From assembly GCA_013397075.1 (NCBI GenBank), contig VWZS01009698.1, forward strand, positions 107,980 to 171,979: a stretch of DNA of 64,000 bases, written 5' to 3'. The stretch is from Rhabdornis inornatus. Lineage: Eukaryota; Chordata; Aves; Passeriformes; Rhabdornithidae. How positions within the stretch are numbered: the first letter of the stretch is position 1; each line of letters starts with the position of its first letter. Shown here in pieces: positions 1 through 12,300 of this stretch. The translations under genes and the position numbers were made by a program. The notes beneath the pieces are model-generated. The model was not told the DNA's origin and ran no database searches. It saw only the letters and a list, made by a program, of their open reading frames with translations.

Positions 1-180
1 GTGATTGGTGCAGAGCGGGGAGGGGGCGGGACTGTGTGCGGCAGAGCCAATGAGGTGAGGGCGGGTCGCTGTTGGCGGGAAGGCGGGGTTGTGGTGGCTG
101 AGGGGACTGTGACGGGACCGTGGTGGCTGAGGGGACTTTGGCGGGGTTGTGGCGGCTGAGGGGACCATGGTGGCCAGACA
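1..180 (+). promoter_or_regulatory. GC-rich promoter-like segment at the left edge, probably RFC2 5' region
   Basis: The first 180 bases are GC-rich. They carry a GC box (GGGGGCGGG, 22-30), an inverted CCAAT (ATTGG, 4-8), a direct CCAAT (47-51) and TTGGCGGGAA at 72-81, which matches an E2F site. E2F control is expected for a replication gene such as RFC2. Two copies of a GGCGGGGTTGTGG-GGCTGAGGGGAC-type unit, 58 bases apart, start near 82 and 140. Whether transcription starts here, or this is the beginning of intron 1, cannot be decided from the window. Confidence 0.45.
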
Positions 181-316
181 CGGTCACGGCCAGACCTTCG
201 TGTTCAAGGCTGGCCCCCGTGCCCGCCGGGGTGCAGGAGCTCAGTCTGGTTCGGAACCGGGGACTCTGCCCATGCCCTGTGACCTGCCCCGTCTGTTGCC
301 GGGCCTGGGAAGGCAG

Positions 317-450
317 CAATCACAGAATGGTTTGGGATGGAAAGGACCTTAAAGGCCGTCTCGTTCCAACCCCCTGCCGTGGGCAGGGACACCTGCCATT
401 ATCCCAGGTTGCTCCAAGCCCCGTCCAGCCTGGCCCTGAACATTTCCAGA
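317..450 (-). repeat. CR1 LINE 3'-end fragment, antisense
   Basis: This is the reverse complement of the conserved avian CR1 3' untranslated end. It reads AATCACAGAATGG, then GGAAAGGACCTTAAAG, the CCAACCCCCTGCC block and TTGCTCCAAGCC. It lies in the putative intron 1 of RFC2 and faces the next CR1 copy. Confidence 0.85.
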
Positions 451-642
451 AATCAATAGTGAAGAAGATCCCATTGTTTTCTTTTGTGACACAGAGAAAG
501 TCGGCCCTGTACTGTGTTGACCATGGGACAACACACAGGGTGGCTTCTCCACTACTTCTCCTCAGGCTGAGGCACCCAATTCCTGTTTGAGTTGAGCATT
601 TTTTCCCTCCTTTTGCTTTTTTACACCAATGGAAGTAAAACC

Positions 643-832
643 TTTCAGGGTGGTACAGCCCTGGCACAGGTTGCCCAGAGAAGCTGTGACTGCCCCATCC
701 TTGGAAGTGTTCAAGGCCAGGTTGGACATGGAGTAATGGTCCAGTGGAAGGTGTCCCTGCCCATGGCAGGAGGCTGCAGTGAGATGAGCTTTAAGGTCCT
801 TTCCAAGCCAGACCATTCTGGCATTCTCTGAG
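643..832 (+). repeat. CR1 LINE 3'-end fragment, sense
   Basis: A CR1 3' end on the + strand: GGCACAGGTTGCCCAGAGAA, then GTTCAAGGCCAGGTTGGA and AGCTTTAAGGTCCTTTCCAA. With the antisense copy at 317-450 it makes an imperfect inverted repeat with a spacer of about 190 bases. Confidence 0.85.
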
Positions 833-1018
833 TCAATTATTAGTGTTGTGGAATTAGTTTAGTCTTAGCAATGACAGAGACCCTGCAGCACTTGCACTGA
901 AGACATGTCCAGCCATTGTTCTCCTGTGCTCTCTTAACATAATCCTCCTTGTCCTTTGCTCTAAAGCACTACTAAAGCATTACTAGATGTAATGCTTTAC
1001 ATTTATTTTTTTTTACAG

Positions 1019-4000
1019 GGTGGAAAAATACAGACCCATGAAACTGTCCGAAATAGTTGGAAATGAAGATACTGTGAGCAGGTTGGAGGTGTGTAACTGT
1101 CCCTGTATCTTTTTACAGGTTATCTCAAAAAAATATATATTTCTGCATAGATCCACAGGCTAGTAAAAACACTATTGTATTTTTACGTCCGTACTTGAGT
1201 ATGTGGAAGAAAGCTTCCTGATTTACTTTAAAAATTATGATTTTTGCATGATATTTGAGTGGTGTAAGGAAATATGCCTTCTTCAATTTGGATATTTAAA
1301 TTGACCATTACTTACTGTTTAGAAAATTTGTAGCTGTTATAATAATACTGTTTCAATTAATAAATATAATTTGTATAACAACAGAAAGAAATACAATGGG
1401 TTTTTTTGGAAAAGAAATGTTTGTTGTATCAATTCTTCCCTGAAAGTGTCCAAGGCGATGTTGGATGGGGCTTGGGGCAACCTGGTCTAGTGGAAGGTGC
1501 CCCTGTCCATGGCAGGGAGTTGGAATGAGATGAGCTGTAAGGTCCTTTCCACTTCTAACTATTCCAGGATCCTGTAATTTTATGACAAATTAATCTGTCA
1601 ACACAGTATTTGTTAAGTTAAAGATTATACTAGCAAGTATATAATTAAAACAGATGCAAAGGAAGGGCAAGAGTACTAAAGACTTGTGGCATTAAGTGCT
1701 TTTAAATATTTCCATATTATTCTAGGGGCTGATTTCTAACAGTTCAATTAAAAAAAAAACCAAACATGTGAAAGCAGCAAGGTTCAAAAAATGAAAATAG
1801 GAGGGGAAAAAAGCAACTTGTTTCTGATGCTTAAAATAGAACAGAATTGAAACTATTTGTTCATGTTATTTTCTTACATAACTTCTTTTTATCATTCTTT
1901 CTTAGGTCTTTGCAAAAGAGGGGAACGTACCAAATATTATAATTGCTGTGAGTATTGCTGTGTTGTGCTGTATTTCAGTGTTGGTCCTGGATTTGAAATC
2001 TAGCCAGGATGGCCTCCCAATACAGCTTTGTGCTGTATTGTGCTCCCAGATCAGCTTTGTGCCTGAGTGTCCTGGTGAGGGAGATGTTGGTTGTGTGGTC
2101 TTGGAGCAATGTTCTTGGCAGAATACACAGAGAAACAAGTTTAAATCTGCCTCAGGTGCCTGCTGAAACACATCCTGTGCTTCTCCCTGCAGCATATCTC
2201 CTCTGTTAGTAGCAGGACCCTGAGCTCAAGCACAGCTTCCAGGCTGATGTTTTCTCTGCAGTTCCTCTGTTGCAGCCTTTTTTCATGACTGACATTTGTA
2301 GAGAGCAAAGCTCAGAAAATTACATTAAACTTACCAGCAGTTGTTGCATTGTCACATTTCTAGGGCCCTCCTGGAACAGGTAAAACCACCAGTATCCTGT
2401 GTTTGGCTCGTGCTCTGCTTGGTCCTGCATTAAAGGATGCTGTTCTGGAGCTGAATGCCTCAAATGACAGGTGAGAATGAATAAATCTTAGCAAACTTTC
2501 AATGAAAAAGCAAGTTTCCATTAAACCTAGGCCAGTTCGGTAGGCTTAATGCTATAGTAAGGCCTCTAAGACTTATTTCAGTGCAGTCTTTCCAACTAAA
2601 GGGCAATCTCTGGTGTTCATCCATCAACATAGATATTATTTCTTGATGTTTTATAAACTTTTATAGATACTTTTATATGTGAAAATCTAAACAGGTAGAG
2701 GGTAGAATCCATAATGGTACTTTGTTCTCAAATTTATTTGAAAGAGTTAAGCTTCCCACTGAATTCATGAGGATCCTAAGAATGGAAAGTGAACAGGTTG
2801 TTTATACTCAAACTCTTTAGTGCTTAGTGAGAGAAATTAGGGCTATAAGGGCAATTGAGGATTAAAATGTAGGATCAGGGTGTTAGGTGTGTACAGGACA
2901 CTGGCTGTACTCCAAGGATCAGGCACTAAGGGCTGATTATATTTCCCAAGTTCTGTTCAGACCCATCCTGAAGTATTTCCTGGTGGGTTGTCTGAGCACA
3001 CTGCACTTCACCTACTCTGTTAGTATCAGTTACAGAAGAACTACAGAATCATAACATTCTTTTTCTAAACAGAACAAAAAAGTAAAATCCTTTCTTAATA
3101 AAAGTAGGTATTTGAACAGACTCTGTCTAGGAAAGTGTCTGTGTTGTGTTGATATGATTCAGTGTGTCCAGCTGATTTTCTTAAACTCTTCTGAGCTACA
3201 GCTGGGGCTGTGGATGGAGCTGTGGGAAGAACTGGCAAAGCAATCTTAAATGCTTCTGCCTTTGTTTATTTATTACCCTTTCCTTGTGCCAAACATAAGT
3301 CATTTTGTGGTGATACTGCAAGTAAGGACACTGGTTTTGTGTATATTTATATTGCTACTGTTAAATTATTTTCTTCAAGACCCCCAAAACCACAGATTGT
3401 TGTGTTTGAATCCGAATCAGTTGGACAGTCTGGCCTAAAGCATGTTTCCACAGCAGTTGTGCTGAAACAGCTGAAGGGACAGGAACAAATGGCTAGAACC
3501 AGGAGCACTTCAGCTGCTGTGGCTGCTGAAAAAGTCTATTCTGTATTTTCACCCAACTTATAATGAATCAATTGATTTATTGTTCCAGGGGCATTGATGT
3601 TGTAAGAAACAAAATCAAAATGTTTGCCCAGCAAAAGGTCACACTTCCAAAAGGTCGGCATAAAATAATCATCCTTGATGAAGCAGACAGGTATGCTGTG
3701 TTTTCTTCAGCTATGTGTGAAATGTGCTGCATCTCTCCTGTCTGTAGAACTCCAGTCTTGGACAGTATTGAGTGTTTCTATCAAGCTGTTCAAAATAATT
3801 TGCTAGGAAATGAATATGGATTGAACAGTGATCTTATGGGAGTACTCACAGCAAGAAGAGATCACTGCTTCAAAAGAGATGCTGAATATTGATGTGGAAT
3901 GTTCTAGATATGAAACAGAGCAGTTTACTGGAAAGATGCCCCATCCCTGGAACTGTTCAAGTCCAGGCTGGACAGGGCTTGGAGCAGCCTGATCTAGTGG

Positions 4001-7000
4001 AAGGTGTCCTGTCCATGGCAGGGGTTGGAACTGGATGAGCTTTAAGGTCCTTTCCAACCCAAACCATTTTGTGATTCTGTGATTCCTTCTCTTTGGAAAG
4101 AATTTGGCTCATGTAGAGAATTTCACTGGATGAAAATGGGACATTCTCCTCCTCCATATTCTTAGCAGTGTTCTTCAGAGCATTAATGATTTATTTTTGC
4201 ATGTCAGGGGTGTCATTTTGCATGTTACAGAGGTCTCAGTGACTACCTGTGTTGCAGGATGGTTTGTACACAAGACTGGAAAAAGCTGCTTAGTTTATCA
4301 AACCAGAATATTACAAAGCAAAGCTTAGTATCACTAAACTCTGAAGCTTGTATGAAAATAGTTCTTAGGCTGCACCTAGGAGTGAGTGAGTGAAGGGCAA
4401 AGTCTGTCCTAACTCCTTGTCTCCCCTCAGCATGACAGATGGAGCACAGCAAGCATTGAGAAGAACAATGGAAATTTATTCCAAAACAACACGCTTCGCA
4501 CTGGCGTGCAACGCCTCTGACAAAATCATAGGTAAGTCCTGGGTGTTCATGTCACATGTTCTCCATACTGTTGGCTAACTTCCAGGGCAGCTTCCAGGAA
4601 TACCTGGATCCAGCTTGTTGCAAGAAAGCATGGTATTTCTGAAAAATCAAGCCACCTGTACTTGATCTGATAGAAGAGTTTATTTATGTAGTCAGGGAAC
4701 CCTCTGAGCAACCATTTTTGATGGATAGTGCCATATGTAACTGCAGAAGCAAATTTCTCATGCTTTGGGCTTAATCTGCATCCAACTCTGCTACAGTTTA
4801 GGATGTTTTATGTATTGTTTAGTGGGTATTGAGCCCTTTTTGTCCTTTCTGAATCATAACCTTAAGTTTGCCTATAGGTGAACACATTGCAGACCTTTAG
4901 ACTTCTCATGAAAAAATAACATGATAAGCATCTATATTCAGAGTCCAGGAGAACAGAGGAAGCTTAGCTTTGTATATATTTGCACATATCTGGAAAAACT
5001 CCAGTAGCACATTTGGGCTCAAGGGAAGGACTATAACAACTGTATGTGCTTAAGGAGAGGCTGTGTTCTGCTTAGAGCTTACATGTCCTTTTTCTTTAAA
5101 GAATTGTTGGAAACTGAAATGAAGACATATGTTTGGTTGTGGGGTTTTTTGAGGAAAAGAGAGAGAAGCTAATTACACATCTCTGTCCCCAGAACCTATT
5201 CAGTCTCGGTGTGCAGTGCTGCGTTACACCAAGCTGACAGATGCACAAATACTTGCCAGGCTACTGAAAATTGTTGAAAAAGAGGATGTACCATATACAG
5301 ATGATGGACTAGAAGCCATTATCTTCACAGCCCAAGGTGATATGAGACAGGTAAAAGGAGAAAGACAATGAAACAAAGGCTTCTGTTTAAAGCAAAAAAC
5401 TTCTGAATTGCAGCTCTCAAGGATTTCTTCTCTGGAGAGGTAAAGCAAAGGAGGATGTGACCCAAGATACTCTTGTGGCTCAAGAGTAACTAAACTATTT
5501 GGTTTTGTGAGAGTTTAAAATGCTCCTTAAAAGTGAATTGGTGGGAAGTGGATACCAAATTTGTGGGAGGAAATAAAGTCAGCATAAATTTGTGATTTTT
5601 TTTTCCAGTTGTTTAATGGCAAACTGCTTATTTGGCATCATTTCCTGAAGTGCATTTCATCCTGAGGAGGGGTGTGAGAAGTAGAGCATTTCAGAAAATA
5701 AATAAAGTCTTATTTTTTTCTTTCACAGGCATTAAACAACTTACAGTCCACATACTCTGGATTTGGCTTTATAAACAGTGAAAATGTCTTCAAGGTCAGT
5801 AATAGCTGAAAACAGTTTTGCCAGAAGTTTAGCCCTGTGGCTGTGTGAGACTCCATTGGACACATAAGCCTTTTTGCTAGTTTGTGGGCTAGTTTGTGTA
5901 TGTAGCAGTTACAGCATTAGACTTTAAGTAGCCCATGTGCCTTTTGAAAAGCCGTCCCTAATGGCACATCTGAGAATTTTGCAGCTCTCTCAAAGCACAC
6001 AGATCCAGTAACTGCTGGGAAATTTCAGTGATAACTTGGGAATCTGTTACTTGCGTGTTCTCATTTCATGCTGTTGAGTCTGCCATGACAGACTACCTGA
6101 AAAGTCAGATTACTTAAAATTTAGTCTGTATAATGGAATATTTCTAATTCCACTCCATATAAGCTTGGTGAAAATACCAGAAGTTTAATGCAAAGCCTTC
6201 TGATATTTTAAGTGTAATATTTCTCTTGGACACAGGTATGTGACGAGCCTCATCCTCTGCTTGTGAAGGAAATGATACAACACTGTGTAAATGCAAATAT
6301 TGATGAAGCATACAAGGTTGGTTTTCATGTCTTTTGTCAGTATTGTTATATGTGTCAGGCATTATTTCCCTACAAAATTTTTTGTTTGCTTTGAGGAATT
6401 CACAACGCGTGTTATTTTTTAAGATAAGGGCAATACCATGTAGATGAGTTGATAAACTAAACTCCTTTTGGGCAGGAGTTTGTTCAGATAAATAAGGCAA
6501 CAAACAAAAAAGGAAGTTGTAGTGAAAAAATTGCTAGATGCTTGAGGTTAAATCAGCTGATAAATAGTACATGCAATTTTAGTAATTACATAGCTGTTCC
6601 AAAAGTGAATATCCTTGACTCATCTGGCAAATAAATGGGGGATTATTCTTGCCTGCACAGATTCTTGCTCACCTGTGGCGCCTTGGATACTCTCCAGAAG
6701 ATGTCATTGGCAATATCTTCCGTGTGTGTAAGACCTTCCAAATGCCAGAATATCTGAAGCTGGAATTTATCAAGGTTAGTACTAACTCAGTTCCTGATGG
6801 GACCTTTTGGGCCTTTTAAAGAAGAGGATGTGATCAGAGGCAGAGGTTTCAGTTTAAAATTTGTTGTGTGTTAGCACAAAGAAAGTGCTTCTTGACTCAT
6901 TACTGCTTTATTTCCCACTGCATCATCAGTTTGTCAGTGAGAAGTCACTTGAAGTTTAGCATCTGAACACCCACAGAGTGCCAGAAGTCACTTTAATGAT

Positions 7001-7535
7001 CAGCTAAAATTAATAGCAGATGTAATGCTGAAATTATTAGTTATATCAAAGCCTCAAATAACTCCTTGAAAATGTTTTTCAAGTGTATACTTGATTCTAG
7101 TCCAATAGATAGTAAAATAATTTCAATTAAATTAACAGAGAGTTGACAAACAGTAAGCTGGTGATGTGGAATCACTCTTCATATTTGAAAGCTGTCCTCA
7201 TATGCAGGCACCTTGCTTCTTATAAAGGAAGTGGGGAAATACAGGCTTCGATTTTAAAAACAAAAGGCATTTTAGTTGGTTTATAGGAGTGGATACATTC
7301 TCTGAAGTACGAGTGACTCAAAGCTGGTCTTTTAGCAGTAAGGGATATGTTCTGTTTAGTCATTAGTAAAATATACACAGACTGGGGGAGTAAGCAGAAG
7401 ACTTGACAATGTCTCTGTCACCAGGAAATTGGGTACACTCACATGAAGATTGCAGAAGGTGTGAACTCCCTTTTACAAATGGCTGGGCTGCTGGCACGGC
7501 TGTGCCAGAAGACTGCAGCCCCTGCAGCCAGTTAG
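1019..7535 (+). CDS. RFC2: Replication factor C subunit 2 (clamp loader ATPase), exons 2-11, 5' end missing
   Basis: RFC2 is a small subunit of the nuclear RFC clamp loader, an AAA+ complex that loads PCNA onto primer-template DNA using ATP. Ten coding exons keep frame: 1019-1088, 1906-1947, 2364-2470, 3589-3690, 4431-4531, 5193-5350, 5729-5794, 6236-6316, 6661-6774 and 7425-7535 (stop TAG 7533-7535). All have AG/GT borders. Visible motifs are VEKYRP at the N-terminal RFC box, Walker [10 protein letters not shown] (exon at 2364), Walker B ILDEAD (3589 exon), the NASD sensor region (4431 exon) and the SRC arginine-finger box in IQSRC (5193 exon). The C-terminus ends in the collar domain. About 317 residues are present, against 354 in human. 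The missing N-terminal part, ending just before VEKYRP, should come from exon 1. No frameshift or lesion was seen. Identity rests on near line-for-line family similarity and the LAT2/EIF4H neighbours. Confidence 0.96.
1440..1576 (+). repeat. CR1 LINE 3'-end fragment
   Basis: A short CR1 3' tail in the RFC2 intron between the 1019 and 1906 exons. It shows TGTCCAAGG-GATGTTGGAT, GGTCTAGTGGAAGGTGCCCC and TGTAAGGTCCTTTCC. Confidence 0.8.
3931..4087 (+). repeat. CR1 LINE 3'-end fragment
   Basis: A CR1 3' tail in the RFC2 intron after the 3589 exon. It contains GGCTTGGAGCAGCCTGATCT, the GTGGAAGGTGTCC block, CTTTAAGGTCCTTTCCAACC and a terminal TGATTCTGTGATTC repeat typical of CR1 ends. Confidence 0.88.
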
Positions 7536-7607
7536 GCACCTCCTCAAGCCTGCTGGGAGGAAACCAGGTTTCCTTGCAAAAATGTTTCATACTTTTTTAT
7601 TTAGACC

Positions 7608-7613
7608 AATAAA
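7608..7613 (+). terminator. RFC2: RFC2 polyadenylation signal AATAAA
   Basis: A canonical AATAAA lies 73 bases downstream of the RFC2 stop codon, giving a very short 3' UTR. It is the first such hexamer after the stop and is followed by an A/T-rich then T/G-rich stretch. Confidence 0.75.
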
Positions 7614-8236
7614 GCTCTAAAATTTACTTTAACCCACGGAATTGTATGTGTTTTATAATCAGGATAGGACTGTGACAGTCCAGAGCAATTAAGGTCTGTC
7701 CAGTGCACTCAGCAAAACTGCTTATGTCTGTGGTATTGAGACCTAAGCAGGAGCAACAAAAATGGAATCCTGTTGTTAGGGATTACACTTAGGTCATGAG
7801 TGATCTTACCAAGACCAAGAAGGAAATTTTTTTGTACAAAATACAGCATTTACTGAAGTTATAATTGAGACGCATTGAGCAAGTGCCATTTTGTCCTGTG
7901 GATAGGGAAGGTATTTTCACCAAACATACAGGAGAAATATTACACATTTCTTAATGGTGCCACTATATTTTGGATATTCCTTTTGTAATCTTTAAAAAAC
8001 TTAACTAAATTCTGGGATGCTCTGCATTTGAGGCCCCTGCTTGTCTAGGTTAGGTTAATGTCATAGTTTCAGCCTGCCAAAAAGCTACAGAATCATGTTT
8101 GCCTGTCCAGTTTTGGTAACACCTTGCCAGTCTAGATGGGCAATTAAGTATGAAGTGCAGAGAGAAAGTAAATATAAATTGATTTTGACCACCTGATATG
8201 AGATGTGAGACTGGTGTTTCCAAGCAGATACATCTT
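7614..8236. other. Intergenic sequence, nothing recognised
   Basis: AT-rich sequence downstream of the RFC2 polyadenylation signal and before the large CR1 copy. No conserved exon, RNA gene or tandem repeat was seen. Confidence 0.6.
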
Positions 8237-9345
8237 AATATAATTAACAGAATCATGAGGTTAGAAGACACATTTAAGATCATCAAGTCCAATCCATGCC
8301 CTAACACCTCAGCTAAACCATGGCACTGAGTGCCACATCCAGTCTTTTTTTAAACACATCCAGGAATGGTGAGTCCACCACCTCCCTGGGCAGACAATTC
8401 CAGTACTTTATCACACTTTCTGTAAAAAACTTTTTCCTAAACCCCAACCTAAACTTCTCCTGGTGCAGCTTAAGACTGTGTCCTCTCATTCTGTCAGTGG
8501 CTGCCTGGGAGAAGAACTGAGCCCCACCTGACCACAACCACCTTTCAGGGAGTTGTAGAGGGGGATGAGGTCTGCCCTGACCCTTCCTTTTTCCAGGCTG
8601 AACAACCCCAGCTCCCTCAGCCGTTCCTCACAGGGTTTGTGTTCCAAGCCCCTCCCCAGCCTCGTTGCCTCCTCTGGACGTGCTTGAGCACCTCAAGGTC
8701 CTCCCTAAACTGAGGGGCCAGAACTGGGCACAGCACTCGAGGTGTGGCCTCCCCAGTGCTGAGTCAGGGGAAGAATGACCTCCCTGCTCCTGCTGGCCAC
8801 ACTATTCCTGGCCTTCCTGGCCACCAGGGCACACTGCTGGCTCATGTTCAGCTGGCTCGTGTTCAGTACCCCCAGGTCCCTTTGTGCCTGGCACTCTGTC
8901 CCAGCCTGTAGCACTGCAGGGAGTTGTTGTGGCCAAAGTGCAGGACTCGGCACCTAAACTTCATCCTTTTGGACTCTGCCCATCTATCCAACCATTCCAG
9001 GTGTCTCTGCAGAGCCCTCCTGCCTTCCAACAGACGGACACATGCTCCCAGCTTGGTGTCATCTGCAGATTGTCTGGTGGTGGACTCAATCCCCTCATCC
9101 ATCAGTGAAGATATTGAACAGAACTGGCCCCAGCACAGACCCCTGAGGGACAGCACTGGTCACTGGCCCCCAGCTGGATGCAGCACCACTCATCATTCAC
9201 TGTTTGGGCCCAGCCATCCAGCCAGTTCTTAACCCAGCAAAGAGTGCTCCTGTCCAAGCTGTGGGCTGCAGCTTTTCCAGGATTATGCTGTGGGAGACAG
9301 TGTCAAAGGCCTTGCAATTAAGCATGGTCTGGTTACAGCAGTCAC
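8237..9345 (-). mobile_element. CR1 LINE, 5'-truncated, carrying decayed reverse-transcriptase C-terminus
   Basis: A 1.1 kb antisense CR1 copy. On the - strand, broken frames give the conserved C-terminal part of the CR1 ORF2 protein. NMSQQCA and NSVASRSREVILPL lie in 8705-8953, and FRKKFFTESVIKYWN with LPREVV lies in 8313-8537. The 3' UTR end, with TTGGACTTGATGATCTTAAA, runs to about 8243. Frame changes and stops separate the pieces, so the copy is dead. It is the longest transposon fragment in the window and sits between the convergent RFC2 and LAT2 genes. Confidence 0.9.
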
Positions 9346-12300
9346 ACAAAAGAGTGCAGAGGCAGAAGTTGCTGGTGCTTGCACTTCACTCTGCCCATTT
9401 TGTTGATGATTTCCACCCCAAGTGTTCAGTTCCCCACTGCAGCTGTCTTGATGCCAAACAGATGTTTCCTGGCAGCACTAGTTGGCTTCAGCCTGGGGAC
9501 TGGTCCTGCACTGAGGCTGGGGCAGGGCACACTCTCCTGTTCTCTGACAAGCCAAAGGGGTCACAAGTTTCAGCAGCAAGAGCTGGTGGCATTGTGACTT
9601 TCCCCTCAAGTCTTCCTCCAGCTCCTCTGGCAGAGCCAGACACAAAACCAAACTTTTGTGATTCAGTGTGCAGGAGAGCAAGGGAAGTGGCAGCTAAAGT
9701 GCAGGGAATGCAGCAAACAGTACTTGGAATAATGGATGTAATGCTCAAAAGTACATTCTTTGTTCACTAGATAGGTATTGAACTTAGGCTCTGGTTGCCA
9801 GCCAGCGAGTTACTATCAGCACAAACTCTATTAAATACACAACTAATAGTTTAATACTGGGGCTTGAGCTGCTGAGTTCTCTACAGACACAGCATCGCAG
9901 CTTTTGTCCCTAATAGTTTAAATAATTGCACATCACAGCCAGCCTGCTCTGTCTTTGCTTTCTCATTAAATGTGTTCATTGCTGAATGGGGAAGAAAGAG
10001 GTGTTCCCATGGATGTTTCATAAACCAGCAAACACCATATTTGGATGACTCAAGGCTAGTCCTTACCCTGTGGGATGTGCCTCCCCAAAGGGATGGTGCC
10101 AGTGGAAGGGTGAGGAACATGGAGGGTCATGGTTCCTGTTCCTACCTGGTTTCAGAGGGTTTCTTCTCAACTATATTCAGTAGCTGCATTTCACAGCTCC
10201 AGTTTGGAGCAGATTCTCCTCTGGGCTAATCCTTTCCAGCTCTGCAGGGACATAATCACACTCTCACACTCCCTTTTCCTAAGAAGGGACTAGTATTGAT
10301 CCCAGAGGCCACCAACACCTGCTCTCCAAAGGCATTTGTTCCCCCTCTGAGTGCAGAGCTGCTGCTTTCCAGCACTTAGCACAGACTCCCCAGCTCCATC
10401 TTCAGAGCTGTACCAGCCAGAACTACTTTTCTAAAGCTTCTTAAATTGAAAACAGGAAGTGAATTTCTCACTTGACTGCCTACCTAATGTGAAGAGAGAG
10501 AGATGGACCCAGGGGAGATACAAGTCTTCTTGCATTAGGTTCAAACAACAGTGTCTAGCAATTCTGGTTGAGGACCAGGAATCCTTGCACACCTAAAGCC
10601 AGTCCTGAAGGAACAGTGTCAGCGAACACACACATCTGTACTCACTCATTGCAAAGAAAAACCATGAGGTTGTTCAGAGCAAGACTAATAGCAGACATTG
10701 ATGAGAGCTCTGAAACAGTCCCTGGATACCTTCCAGTGTAATGAGATGACTGGCTGAGAAGTGCTCCAGAAGCTTTACAAAGCTGAGGATTTACCCCTCA
10801 CTAGAGCTGACTGCTCTGGAGAGCTGCAAAGGAGGATTTGCTCAGACCCCAAGAAGTGAAGGGAAGATTCTCCGCATGCAGTTCTGCCCTGCCTGCTTTG
10901 GCTCTACAACTTTCAAACTCAGACTTTGGCAATGGAGGAACCTTGTACCAAGAAAATCTAACTGGTGTAATCTGCCTCTCTGCTTAGTGAGGAGAGCAGT
11001 AAATCTTGTATTTTCATGTTCTGACCATGCACTGACCTAATGCCTAGAACTTTCTGGGAGGTCTCCAGCTGGATCTGTTGCTGTGTGCCAAGGATCTGTC
11101 ACTGCTGCTAATCTCCTATTCATGAATGGCTCCCTTGGTTGGGAGATGAATCACCAGTGGATAACATCACCAGACACCACTCAGAACGAGCTCACCCTTG
11201 CAGTGAACAATCCACAGTCTGCAACACTTCATGGAAAGTGGGAGCTTCTTCAGGTTCTGAGGATGAATCCCAACAGTCTCATAGCCCTGGGAGGTATAGG
11301 CACAATTTAGTGACAAAAGCACCCCTTGCCTGCCTGGGAGCCTGTGCAGAGACAGCACTGTCTGTGCTTCTGGCTCATGGGGACCCTGCTGCCATGCACC
11401 TGTGCAGACCTTTTGCAGAGCATTTGAACATAAGGAAACCTTAGGGTGTGAAGAGAAGCTGGGCTGGGGTGAGCAGAAAACCAGGCTGTGGCTCCCTGTC
11501 TATGTGCATCCCTGAAGTGCACTAGATTTTCTCTGTTGTAAAAGTCCCGTGGAAGCTTGTAGCATTCGTAGGAACCGCTAGCAAACCTTCTGAGCCAAAC
11601 TCCAACCCACCCACTGTTTCAGCTACACCAAGAGTGGGCACCTGTGGTCTGTCTTGGTGATTCTGCAAAAATTAGGGCCAAGTCATTTGCAGCAGGAAGC
11701 ACCTGACATCCCTTCTCCCACTCCATGTCTCTCTAACCCTTAGCTCCCCTTCCCTGCTCACTCACCATGAGTGTTGGCTGTGTTCTTTCCTGAAACAGTG
11801 TTCTGATCTGATTTTGAGGAAGAGGGCTTTTAATGCATTTTCTCCCCGTAAGATCCTGCACATAAGTCCATGTAACCTCATGTCCTCCCATTTCTGTGTC
11901 ACCTGATCATGCAGACACCTGTATTGCAAACCATAGCAAAACAACCCATTTTCTTTGGAAGCTTTTCAGTTTTAATAAATAAGTGTTTCAGAAGTGCCAG
12001 ATCTGTGCATCAGGGCTCAGGAGATAGGGATTCTGTTCCTGGGATGATGTTCCAACAGCTATATTGAGGGACTGGTACAGTTTCTGAAGCTGGTGTCTGT
12101 GGATCTGACTCACAGTTGCTGCTGGTTCTTTGTATCATTATAAAACAGATATTGAAACATGAGGAAAACTGCCATAGACCAACACTGTGAATTACAAGCC
12201 GTGGATAAGGCAGGCATTTAATCCTCTTTAGCTTTTGTGAACAGGTTGGAATCTCATTCAGCTCCAGACAGCCACTGCTGTTATAAACACAACCTCTGCC

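Noticed and set aside
167..352. ATG at 167 in good context as the RFC2 start
   Set aside because: Its product has no RFC2 similarity, runs into a CR1 fragment, and no donor gives the needed ELPW end and phase.
8313..9156. Open frames with reverse-transcriptase similarity as a host gene
   Set aside because: They are pieces of a 5'-truncated CR1 with stops and frame changes.
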